Below, piece by piece: positions 41,701 to 53,700 of a stretch of 64,000 nucleotides of DNA. The first letter of the stretch is position 1; the number at the start of each line of letters is the position of its first letter. The position numbers and the translations under genes were made by a program. The stretch covers positions 5,952,001 to 6,016,000 of the forward strand of contig NC_063276.1 in assembly GCF_910591885.1 (NCBI RefSeq), written 5' to 3'. Source of the DNA: Bombus terrestris (Eukaryota > Arthropoda > Insecta > Hymenoptera > Apidae). Under the pieces are notes generated by a model, which worked only from the letters and a program-made list of their open reading frames with translations, was not told where the DNA came from and did no database searches.

Positions 41701-44700
41701 CGGTACGTTCAACTAGTACGTTCGTCTTCCACAAACCTCAGGAAAATATAAATCAACGAATAGTGGTTTATTATACGAACTTGTCTCTACTTTGTGATAC
41801 TCGATCGAACTGTAACTAGTACATTCAACTTCTGTCTACTGTATCTCCTTATATGCTATCATATTCAGCAAATAATTGAAATTAGTATTTATATTTTTAC
41901 GTGAACAAACTGTATTTAACGACACCTTGTTTCCACCCATTTCCACTGCTCGTCTACTTATTTTTCTCCTTGACTGTATTGACCCAATAACTTACGCTCT
42001 ATCTCGCATGGACCAAAAATACCGAGACGAAACTCTGAAACGGACTACCCTGAGGCCGGTTCCCATTAGAAATCAATTGACCGCGTTAAGTTTAAACTCT
42101 CGTCTGGAATCGTCGAGGGGGGAAGGTTGGCTGCTCGTTCGCACGCGCTGAATTATGTGGCACATTTTGACAATTAATAGCCGTTAATGAAGATGCGATC
42201 TCGAGCCTGACCCGCGGCTATTCCTCTCTCTTTCTCTCTCTCCCTCCGCCTCCTTCCACTTTGTTTCAGGCCACTTTGTTAGGGAGATATAACACAAAGG
42301 AGAATCGAGGGGGTGGAAGGGCGCGTCATAACTCTGCGGGCGTAATTGAGAGCTCAACATTCGGTATACGCGGCGTTCGAGGTCGCATTATCGCGTACAC
42401 CGGAGCTGTGCTGGCGCAAAAATGCGCGCATGTTCTCGTGCTGCGACCCAGCAAGAAGATTTCATACGCGCGCGCGCGCTGTGCAAGAAAAAGACGGCGT
42501 GGGGGAACGAAGAAGAAGGCGGACGACTCGGGCGGCATTCGATAATTAATGCGGCCCGCGGATTAATTATTATTAGCCGGCTGATTTGTTTCAATTTGTA
42601 GAGGGTCCTTTGATCGCGCCGAATCGTGTTTCCGTCGATTTCACCCGGCGTCCTGGCTGATTTATCTCAGCGGTTCGCGTCCCACGGGATTTACGCGAAC
42701 GCGATTCGTTTGGTGTCGTTCTCGTCCTCGTAGAGGATGGTTGATGGCTACGTGTTTCGCAGGTGGACCGAATTCCCCTGCAACTTTTAATTTTCCACTT
42801 GACTTTTGCGTCAACGTGTCACAATTTGGTGCCTCGACGTGGAAATTTTCGTTTACGTATTTTAATACCAGTTGTACAAATTTCTGCAATTTTTATCTTT
42901 TTTTCTTTTTTTTCTGTCGCTTGTAGAAGAGATTCTGGTACTCGAAATTCTGATAGCTTCGGATTAAACGATTTTAACATAATTTGTACGTATACGTATT
43001 ATTTATTCTGTGTCGTATGTACATTTCATGAAGAGACAGACAGAAAACAAAGTTTGTATTGTTTGCGAAGAAGGTACTCTTCGTGAGAATATCGTCTGCG
43101 AGTAATTCGACAGATTAGACCCTGTAATTCCTACCTTGCAGACTCAGAACATTCAAGTAGATCTTCGACAACTGGTAGACCAAGGGCATGTGGCTGCCTG
43201 ATCGAAGACATTGGTAGAAAAAACAAATACGCTTGCCAAAGTACGATACAATATGTTTGAAACTTTCTGCAGATTCCTATAATAATGTGCTTGAACATGC
43301 TTGGGATAGTCGCATGAATCTTCCTCAAAGCGTTCACGATGTTCAAAGATGTTGTGACGAATTTTATGAAATCGAATCTGATGTTCGTGAGGGCATCGCT
43401 CTTGTCATCGTCGTTGCGCGTCCGAGAAGAGGGAGACGACTGTGAAACAGGACGAGCAGACAGGACACAGAGACGACGGTGAAAAATAAAAGAAAAGGAG
43501 AAAATAGAGCAAAGTGAGGCGAGGCCTTTCGCATTCTTCGCAGGAATGTAAATCAAGCCTGCCAAGGGAGCGGGACCGCTTCGATGCCGGCGGGGGTGCG
43601 CTAGCGTCTCCACTAAATAATTACAAGCTCTTAATTAACGACGAGGGTCGATCGTAAAGCCATCCACGAGTCGGCCGCTCCGTCCCGCGGATGCATGTTT
43701 CGAGATTATTTAAACGAGCAATGGTAACAAACGTTACCGGACCTTACCGGCAAAACCGCCCGTCGCTGCTAACTGGCCGCGCCACAGACGAGAAGAAGAC
43801 CAAGAGAGAAGGTAGAAGGAGAAGAGATCCATGGGGAAAAATAAATGTGAGCGTAGCCGGAGCCTCGTGCGGAAAATAAAAGAGGGCGGGGTCAACGTAT
43901 TTTGCGGGAGGCTCGTTCCTCGAACCCGAACACCGACACCTCCGCTTCCAACTTTTTTCGTTCTTCGACCTTCGTCCATTAGACATTTTTGCAAGATTAA
44001 TCGAAGTTGCAATAATTGGAGTTGATGTGACAACTTGTGTTTCTATGGATGTGTTTTTGGTAGTACGTTGCAGTAGCAGCAACCGCGCTCGCTTTTCCCT
44101 TCCAGGTGTTGATAGGGCTAGACAAAAGGGACTCGTTTGATTGGACGAGTGACGTTTCTATCGAATGTGTGTAATAATAGCGATGAAAATTTTCGTTGAT
44201 GTGGATATTAATGAGCGAAAGTGATGGACGTGGACCAGCTTCTTGTACATTAACTTACGTACTTTTACGTCTGTACTTGGCGATAAACTAGAAACCGCTC
44301 GTGTAATCCGAAATATACATACTGCTGTTTACGTCATCATATAATACGCAGCCGTGTAACGAGAACAAATTTTCGATAATGTGAACGATTTGCACGCATG
44401 ATGTAACGGCGTAGTGTACGAGCCTTTTGGTAGCCGCATCGATCGACTCCATAAATTAGAAAGCAGAAAGAAACGAACATGTTGCGAACACCATTTCTTA
44501 AATTCGTCTTGAAATTCACCATCTTCTTACAACAAATTGCAGGTAATTCACTTCTAAAGAATTGGGCGTTAATCCAAAACGCTTAAAGTAACGAAATTGA
44601 GAAATTGACAGAGAGCGGAGCGAATCAGTTTCGATATTGAGAGGCTCGCATATCGATCTGTAATGGCACCTCGCACAGTAAAATATATTAAAGTCGCAGG

Positions 44701-47700
44701 ATAATAATCGACAGGTTTGCGAAGTTTCATGTTACTCGAACTTATGTAAATTGTAAATTGTTCAGGCAACTTGACTAATCCGAACGAAGCCTGTAGAGCG
44801 CTCGGAACGCAATAATGGAAAGTCGAGGGTAACGACGTAACGAGCAAGATCTCGAAGGCGGCGTGGTGGCAGGACGCGGCTATCGGGCGTCGATATAATT
44901 CCATAAATCACGCGTCGCCGGAATAAATCACGTATTAATGAAAATTACACGTACGCCTGTGGCCGAGGCTTGATATACGCGGGCCTGGGACCGCGGACGG
45001 GAATAAAATTGGCCGAGCCATGTTGGCGGGGCGGAATAAAGGGCAACGCGGAGCAATTACACGTCGAGCGTGTCCCAATGAAGTATGGCCGTTGCCTGGC
45101 TCCTCGATTACCACGGAAATCCTGTGTAGGAAGGGTTTAATTAAAATTAGAGCAAACGGAACGCTCAGCAGGGTTGCGGACTAGGGAAAGCCACAAGGCA
45201 GATCCACCGAGATCCCTGAATTCATCCAGGACCCTGTGGCGAACCGACCGGACCCTTCCACGGGACACTCGCCTCCCTTTCCAACGAGGAACGTACACGC
45301 TCGCGACTTCGCGCTGCGTTCCTCCTATATTTATTGAGAGATCGAGTTTTATGGCCGACCATGCACCGGACGCCCGACGGAGCTCGCCGATACTCCTGTG
45401 TCTTTATGTTTCCTTCGTTTCTTCGTATTTTGTGCTTCGCCTTCTGCTTCGGTATCGACATACTTTTCCGAGAAAATAGAAGGTTGGAGTTGGCAGCGGA
45501 GAATTTCTATCGAAGAAGATGTGCTTGTGGGTTTTTACCGAACCCGAGCTCACGGTGCCATAATTTTCTACAAGGCTATAGAATACTACGTTTGCAGATA
45601 TTTTACAAAATCGCATTTATTTAATTTCGAGGTTTCATAGTGATCCAGAGGATAGTGTATAATTGGTAGCAATTGAAAATGTGCGGTTGTAGTATGCGTT
45701 TGTGTTCCCTGGAGATTCCGTATTGGAAATACCATGCGGTATAAATTCTTATCGAATTACATGGTATAATATAGTACAATAGCGAAGTTCTGCAAAACAT
45801 ATTCCTTCTACATTTTTATCGTTTCATAAAATATTCTTGATTTCATAACTTGTACAATGATGAGACAGATATCAAACGGTGGGTAAGATGTCGTATCACG
45901 AACTGGAAGAAAAATTGTCTAGTTCGAATTGGAAGAAACCTTCAAGTTAGAAAGAAAATGCTTTTAGACAGAATCTGAGAAACTATTCTTCTTTGTCCGT
46001 TCTAAATATCTGCCTGGTGGGATAGCAGATTTTTCAGCAATGTAAGTTCCACCCTCGAAGAAGCTGGAATCGATAACAACGATGTTGTACCAAACGTTTC
46101 TTGCGATTTTCGCTGGAACAACTTAATAGGAGACTGGCATTTTCTTAAAAAAATACGTCTTTCGGTTGAATAGACGGGCATCCTATTATCGTCCGCGAGT
46201 AATATCGTAACACAAGGATGGTGTGAGTAACATGGAAGTCGTGAGATCCGTGCACCGGCGACACGAACGTTACGAGAAGGTGCAGCTACGTGCAGCTACG
46301 CTGTTCCGCCTATCGGAAATGCAACGTAGTACCTCGAAAGCTGCCGTTCTCTTCTATCGCGTGATTTATTATATTATTCCCGGTTAACCGAGCCCTCGAA
46401 CAACTATGACCAGCTAATGGCCTATCGCGACAATTCGACCAGCGCGCTTCCTTCGAGGTTAACGCCAGCCATCGTCGAAATTATGCGATCAGCTTTCCTA
46501 CCTTCTCTCTAACTTCTTTATTCTCTGAACCGACGATAAATGTGATTTAGACTTCGTGTAATGGAGAAGATAGACGAGGCGCGTGAATCCTTCCTGAAAA
46601 TTTTAGTTTAGTGGCAGAATATACGAATGACGTTCAATTCCTCAGAAATTAAACGATTGATCTGTGTAACTCAATTACTGCACCGTGAATTCAACTTTGG
46701 CAGAATATTATTTTCCGTAGAAGACTTGTTTTATCTGTTTCTTCGCTGAAAAAAAACGAGAGATAAGACTGAGGCCTTTGCGGAGAATGTTTGACGCTCG
46801 TAGCTACCAAAAATCTTTATTCTGTCCATTAGTAATTAAAATTCGATCTCCGAACTTCCATAATGGTCCACATAAAAATATTCCTCCCCTCCTGTCGAAG
46901 AAACGCGAAACGACGTTAAATCCTTTGTCAAGGAATATTTACAAATCCCAACAGCAAAAAATCTTAATTTTTATTATTCATAATCTACTCTAATAGAAAT
47001 TCGATCTCCGCTTACAAAAGTATCATATAAAAGTGACACTCAACCTGCCATCGCCCGTCCGCTTAAAAATATAAGCACCATCGCCGTTATGCCTTCTCGT
47101 TGCATAGATAACACTTATCCGCCGAAGGGAGCCCATAGCCTCGGCCTCTTCATATAGAAACACCGCTAAGCGCCAGCGCCTTCCTATTTCTACGAGAGAA
47201 GCTTACACGTTCGTTGAGTCTGTAGCAAGGCGAGCCCGCGTCCGTATCATTTCCACCTGGTGATTTATTACGTTATTCCAGGCGTTGAAGGCCGGACAAC
47301 CGTGGCCACGTATGGTGTAGCAAAGCCGAGGCCCTGTTAATTCGATCTATTTTCTAAGCTTGGCTCGAAAGGCTTACGGTGCGTGGTGTCGGATCCGATT
47401 ATATCCGATCGGCGCTCATACGCGCGCGAAACAGAGAGAAAGAGAGAGAAAGGGGGGGAAGAGTTATTCTCGTTCTGGTCGTTTTTCTTGAACGAAGGAA
47501 CGAGGAAACTATGGGTTTCTCGTGCGCCAACGGGGCTCATCGTCCGTCGCTGCCTAGCCCGGATTAATTATGCGCGATAAAGTGCGTCGGACACGTGTAG
47601 TTACATGTGCCGTACGTGCGCCTATGTCGCCGTCGCGACGTCACGACCGATCAGATATTTCCTGAAATAATGCCGCTGCCTCTGCCCGTCCCTTTTCTCC

Positions 47701-50700
47701 ACCCTGGCCGCGTCGACCGTCTGATCGTTCGGGGCAGTTTTAACTGTCTACCGCATTGCATTCGGGGGTTGTTGGAGAAATTATTGTGTACCAGGTTCTT
47801 CGACGTTCCGTTCGATGTTTCCTATTTACCTAGATTAAACCATTGGATGGGTTTCTGAGTAGAAGATAATAGCTTCAACAGTTTCGTTGAGTGTTTGTAA
47901 ATGGTTTTTTTTTTAATTTTCTACTAAAATAATTGTATTCAACATAAGATACCCAAACGTAGGGATATGTCTGTGCGAAGAATAAACTTTTCAATGCTTT
48001 ATTAAATGTTCGTAGAAAATCTATTGAAAGCTGCGCAGTTTCTGTTTTTAGCAATTTCCAATGTTATTTTAAGAAAATAAAATGACGTAAGAGGTATAAT
48101 TAATGGTGCAATATAGTGAATAAGTATCTATAAAATCGCAGTCAAAACTATATAACAGACATGTTTCTGTGATTAAAAAAAATTATAGACAGTTTATTTA
48201 GCAAAGAAATTGAACAACGTATGTCTACCATGAGTGTACAAGAAAAAATTAAAAAAAAAAAAGATATTTCGACTTCTTAGCAGAGCGTGGTTTCGATCCA
48301 CGGACCTCTGGGTTATGGGCCCAGCACGCTTCCACTGCGCCACTCTGCTGTTGTGACAGACACGTCCCTAAAGCTACTTTTATAGAACTTACAGGGGGTG
48401 AAAGCAAAATAGATCAATAACTTCGAGTTATAAAAATTGATATCGTACTATGAAGTTATTAATGATAAGAAGGCATAAAAGCCTACAAGACAGGAAGCTT
48501 TTTTAAACGTTACATTCACGTAACATTCGTTACGAAACATTTTTATTAGAAAACATAAAACATACTATGTATTGCAATATTTCTTTATGTAACAAATAAT
48601 AGCGCATTCTATCAGGAAATATCATCCTTCTACGTATTTGAAAATGTGAATGGCCAAATTTAGTCGGACGAAACGAAATGTACTTACATGGTAAATTTTC
48701 AAACATAGAGTTATAAAGCTACATAATTAAATTTATGAAAATTAAATTGTTTAACATCCAATCTCGTGAAAAATTATTAAGAAACAACCCTCAACGAAGC
48801 AGAGTGGCGCAGTGGAAGCGTGCTGGGCCCATAACCCAGAGGTCCGTGGATCGAAACCACGCTCTGCTAAGGGTTGATTGATTGATTCTTCAATCTTTTT
48901 TTTTTTTTGCTCGATCATACTCCCCTGAGACCTACACGCTTCTACGGCCTACTCTTACCATTAAAATTTAGTTAACACGCCTAGAATTAAAAGAAAAATT
49001 ATAAAGACACTTTGGATAAACTGGCTACAAGCAACTTGTAATAAAAAGATTGAAAAAAAAAGTTCTCGAGGGAAATCAACCCCCTTAGCAGAGCGTGGTT
49101 TCGATCCACGGACCTCTGGGTTATGGGCCCAGCACGCTTCCACTGCGCCACTCTGCTTCGATGTTCAGCTTCCTACGAAAGCCCAGCGTGTTGCAAATTT
49201 CTATTTTTACTCATTTAATTACTTCCTCTAACGTTGATCTATCGTTTCGTATATCCTACGTTACCACGAATAATTGTACATACACGTTTCTGTGATCAAT
49301 TTTAAAAAATTTGTATTTTAGGCGATGTCCGAGGGATACTCATTCGTTAACTACCCATTTTTTATTTGTTTCAGTCCGACATCGTCCATCAAAGCGTTTA
49401 CGAGCTGGTGCACAGTGAAGATAGAGAGGAACTCCAAAGGCAGCTCATGTGGAATTCTTTTCTGCCCGCCGAAAGTGCGAGTCTCCCCTTGCACGACGCC
49501 CTTTCACCCCAGCACAGTCATCTTCTCGAGCGCAGCTTCACCGTCCGCTTCCGGTGTCTCCTGGACAACACTTCCGGCTTTTTGGTGAGTTTACGGCTAC
49601 GTGAATTCGAATGTTATTTCTCACAGAATCTATAAAACGCGTTTCCCTACTTGAAGATAACGTTAAGATTGCTTCAAGTACAAATTATAATCGTTTAGTA
49701 GTAATCGTTGTCCAAATAATGTCAAGGTTACTTCAAAATCGTCTGTAGCTTGTTTCAAAGCTGTGTCAAGGTTAGTCGCGAAGGCCTTGTTCTCTCCATT
49801 CGCATATAATTATCACATAAATATCATACAAGGTAAATTTAGACCTAAGAAAAGAAGCGATTGTGATCTTAAAACCTCTCATCATTGCCAATATTGTTTG
49901 GATATTCACGTAACCCAGGAGTGCACGTTTCTACCAGCAGTCGAATCGATACCGAGTCTTTAGCTGTGCGTATCTCGCATGCTTGGTCACAGTTCCATGT
50001 TCGTTTAGTGAATGTGCAACGTAATTCTGGTTCATTCATGGAAACCTCCGTACACAGAGTCACGCGAACAAGGATGATCCGTTGACCCATGAGGAGGAAC
50101 AGTTTCCGTACTGGTATCTTGTCCCGGTATCCCGGTAAAAATCATAAAGTTCTCGTTCTCGTTTCAATCCGTTTCTGATAGAAGAGAATAGATTCGAACG
50201 AGCGTTACACGATAGGCTGTGTCGCGAGGTATCGATCCGATTTTTACATCAAATTTTCATAATTGCCAACGCGAGCTGCCCTGCAACTCACGATAATAAA
50301 GTTAATTGCGGAGGAGGGAGTCAGTCTCTCCCTTGAACCGTAATTACCGTGTGTTTTCTTCCGGCATCTGGTGACTGCAATTGCGGCGATCTTTGTCTCG
50401 AAGAAGTTGCCCCAAGCTCGTCACATTTTCATATTTTCGTTGTTATTTTCAACAAGCTTGTTATTTTCGTTGCAATTTTTAACTCTTCCCCTTCGTTCGC
50501 ATCCACTTTCGTCTATTATCAGTTTGTGTAATTCACGTCTTAACCCATTAAAGATTATCGTATTATAAGTATTTCAGTTCTGTGAATTTCGTAAAATCGT
50601 AAAATTGAGGATAAAAAATAAAATAAAAAGAATATTAGACGAATCCAGTCTCTTCGATTGGTTAACACGAATAGTTTAGTCAATTGAACTGTCGAGAATA

Positions 50701-53700
50701 ATCTCACCTGAATTTTGATAAAAACGCAGAACGTTTATCGTACCGCAAAGAAGAACGTCGATTAGGACACTTCCTTTTCGTCGTAAACCTTTTATGATTA
50801 CAGTTTCATTTTCATAAACGTTAAGGCGGTGATCTTTTTGCATGACTGTCCTATGACCTGGTCGGATTACGAGCTCCTCCTTTTCGTTCTTCTTTATAGC
50901 TTTAGGACCCCCTACTTGTCCCGCGTTATACCTCTGTATTTGCTAGCTGTCTGGCGTAAGGTAATTAGTGTTTTGTCGTGCTGCGGCTCGCCAAAGGGTA
51001 AACTCGATTTTGTCCACGCTTTGATTTACGTTCCTCCTCATGGACGATGGATAACTACCTTTTTTAGTCGACTACTCCGCGAAATCCGCGAGAAAATCAT
51101 GCCTTTTCTTTCGTTTCGTTTTCTCGTCAGTTGAATCTGTTCTTTTTCCAGCGTTTGGACATCAGGGGACGAGTCAAGATACTCCATGGCCAAAACAGGA
51201 AAACGGAAGAGCCGCCGCTGGCTTTGTTTGCTCTGTGCACGCCGTTCGGCCCACCATCGTTGCTCGAAGTTCCGCAAAAGGACGTGATGTTCAAAAGCAA
51301 GCACAAGCTCGACCTTGCGCTGGTTTCTATGGACCAACGAGGAAAAATGTTGTTGGGATATTCGGACGCGGAACTCGCGAACCTTGGTGGCTATGATCTA
51401 GTCCATTACGATGATTTGGCGTATGTTGCGAGCGCTCATCAAGAACGTAAGCATCGTTCCGTGTTACATATTAATATCTCGGTATTATTTCGAGAGATTA
51501 TATTAAGTTAGATAAATAACACGTAATATTATAGATTCAACTATGTGTTCTATGATGATAATTTTTAGTATTGAAAACTGGAGCATCGGGCATGATAGCG
51601 TACAGATTCCAAAAGAAAGACGGCGGGTGGCAGTGGCTGCAGACTAGTTCCAGGCTAGTTTACAAGAACTCGAAGCCCGACTTTGTCATCAGCACGCATC
51701 GGCCACTCATGCAAGTTTCGATTCGAAAACCTGATCAAACATTTTCAATTTTATTAAAATTCTTCTATCTTTGTAATTTTTCAGGGAGGAGGAGGGCCGG
51801 GATCTTCTCGGTAAACGAACAATGGACTTCAAAGTGAGCTATCTGGACGCCGGCTTGACGAATAGCTACTTCTCGGACAGCGACAGCCTCACAGGTTCCG
51901 TGATGACGCCGACACTTCCCAGCCAACCGACGTCACAGAGAGTGAACAGGCGGTACAAGACCCAGCTGAGAGACTTCCTGTCCACCTGTCGAAACAAACG
52001 TACCAAACTGACCGCTCAATCGTCCGTTTCTCCACCCGCCACACCCACTGTCGCATCCGTGGATTACCTCGCGGCTGATACCAGCGCTGCGGCTGCAGTT
52101 GCAGCAGCGTACAGCAACCTGAACACGATGTACCCGACTGCTTACGCACCTACTGCGGTCGCAGCAAGCACGGATCCCTCGTTGACCACGTATATTGGTC
52201 ACACTGGCAACTATCACCAGACTTTGTACCCAGCTACTGCGTTGGACAATAGGTGAGATTTCTCGAACATTTACATATCAAATCGAGAAGTTCGTAGGAC
52301 AGAGAATAAACGATATTCGTCTACAAACCCAGGTACCTTACCGCAGCAACGGAAAACCTATTCCAATACAGGCCTCTGGGCTCCTATTATCCAGAGTACC
52401 ATACCAGCACAGCATACAACGGTTTCATCGACGTCTCGCTACCTACTTACGAGACGCATCAACTAACGAGTAAAGCGGAAGAAAAGCTGTATTGCCAACA
52501 ACTGGGCGAATCTCCTAAGTACAGCTACGTAGAAACCAGACATCCTAGCAGCGTCAGCGGGTCCCCGTATGCAGCCAGTCCTGTTGCGAGTGCATCGACG
52601 ATGCATACTGCAACGGCAGACATTAACATCGTCCGTGCTGGTAGCAGGCACTCCCTGGAAGGCGGAGCTTCCTCCAGCAATTCCGCTGGAAGTTCCCCGG
52701 TAACCGGACCTACGAACGGCGTACTCACTCCGAAAATAGAGGACGTGAAACCGGAAGTTTACGGAAATGAGGCGCCACGACAAACTGTTCTCATGTGGGG
52801 AGCGCCCCCTGCGCGTACTCCACCGAGAAACAACGGCAGCTACAGTCCACCCACGCCACATTCCACCCATTCCTCTACACATTCCACTAACGCTAACGCT
52901 GGAGATCCGCTCAAGTCTCTGGCGGAAATGAATTCCATGAACGGCGAGTGCAAATGGCGACAGACGTCGCCAAGCGAGCAACAGACTACCGCGCCCAGTT
53001 CACCGAGGACCAAGGCGCAGCCACAGCAACAGCACCAACACCATCAACAGCAACAACAGCCTCAACAACAACAGCAGCAGCAGCAGCAGCAACAACAACA
53101 GCATCAGCAGTACCCAGTGACCACATCTCAGTATCAAGCAGCAGCGGCAGCCGCGGCTGCAGCTGCGGCCGCAGCAGCCAGCACTATCGGATACGCGCAC
53201 TCGCATCCAGGCCATGGCCACGGGGAAGCGGGCTCCGAGGTATGGCAAGGAGTGCAACACCACCATCACTACCAGTACTATCCCTACCACCATCACCACC
53301 CCGCACCACCAAGGCACGCGCCCCAGTGAGTGTCACTGCTGCCTCACCGATTTTAAAGTATACTAGATGAAAGAGATACAGCGAGGTCGCAAAATCGGTC
53401 AGCGGTTAAAATTTACAACTTTCGACAAAGGCATTAAGTACGATCACCAATTGGTCTAACCGCAGGTAGGGTCGTACCAATTTCACACGCAAGTACGCAC
53501 TTGCCTCGGTATTAATTGTTGCGATCATGGAAAGTTGTAAACTTTAACCACTGGCCGATTTTACGATCTCCCTATATCGCTTCTGTCTACTATAATTCTT
53601 CCGACGTGTCGAAATGATTTTGAAGTATTCGAATGGCTCTCAGGTCGTAGTTAATCCCTCCAGGATAGCCGAAGTGGGGTAGATGTAGAATTTATTTTGT

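Larger units (their letters stand above)
37205..49374 (+). other. ss: ss intron between exons B and C, hosting three initiator tRNA genes
   Basis: This is a 12.2-kb intron with donor gtactt and acceptor tttcag. It contains a probable solo LTR (37906-38339), a GC-rich island near 44900-45130 that looks non-random, and the tRNA-iMet cluster at 48278-49157. A 160-codon open frame at 43131-43613 (- strand) resembles no family and is probably chance. Confidence 0.8.

Noticed and set aside
43131..43613. 160-codon open frame on the - strand, with a 70-codon frame opposite (43233-43445)
   Set aside because: Neither protein resembles a family I know, and the region looks like ordinary intron. A search against insect proteomes could overturn this.
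52463..52981. 172-codon open frame on the - strand over ss exon G
   Set aside because: It is the antisense shadow of a GC-rich coding exon whose + strand frame is clearly real.
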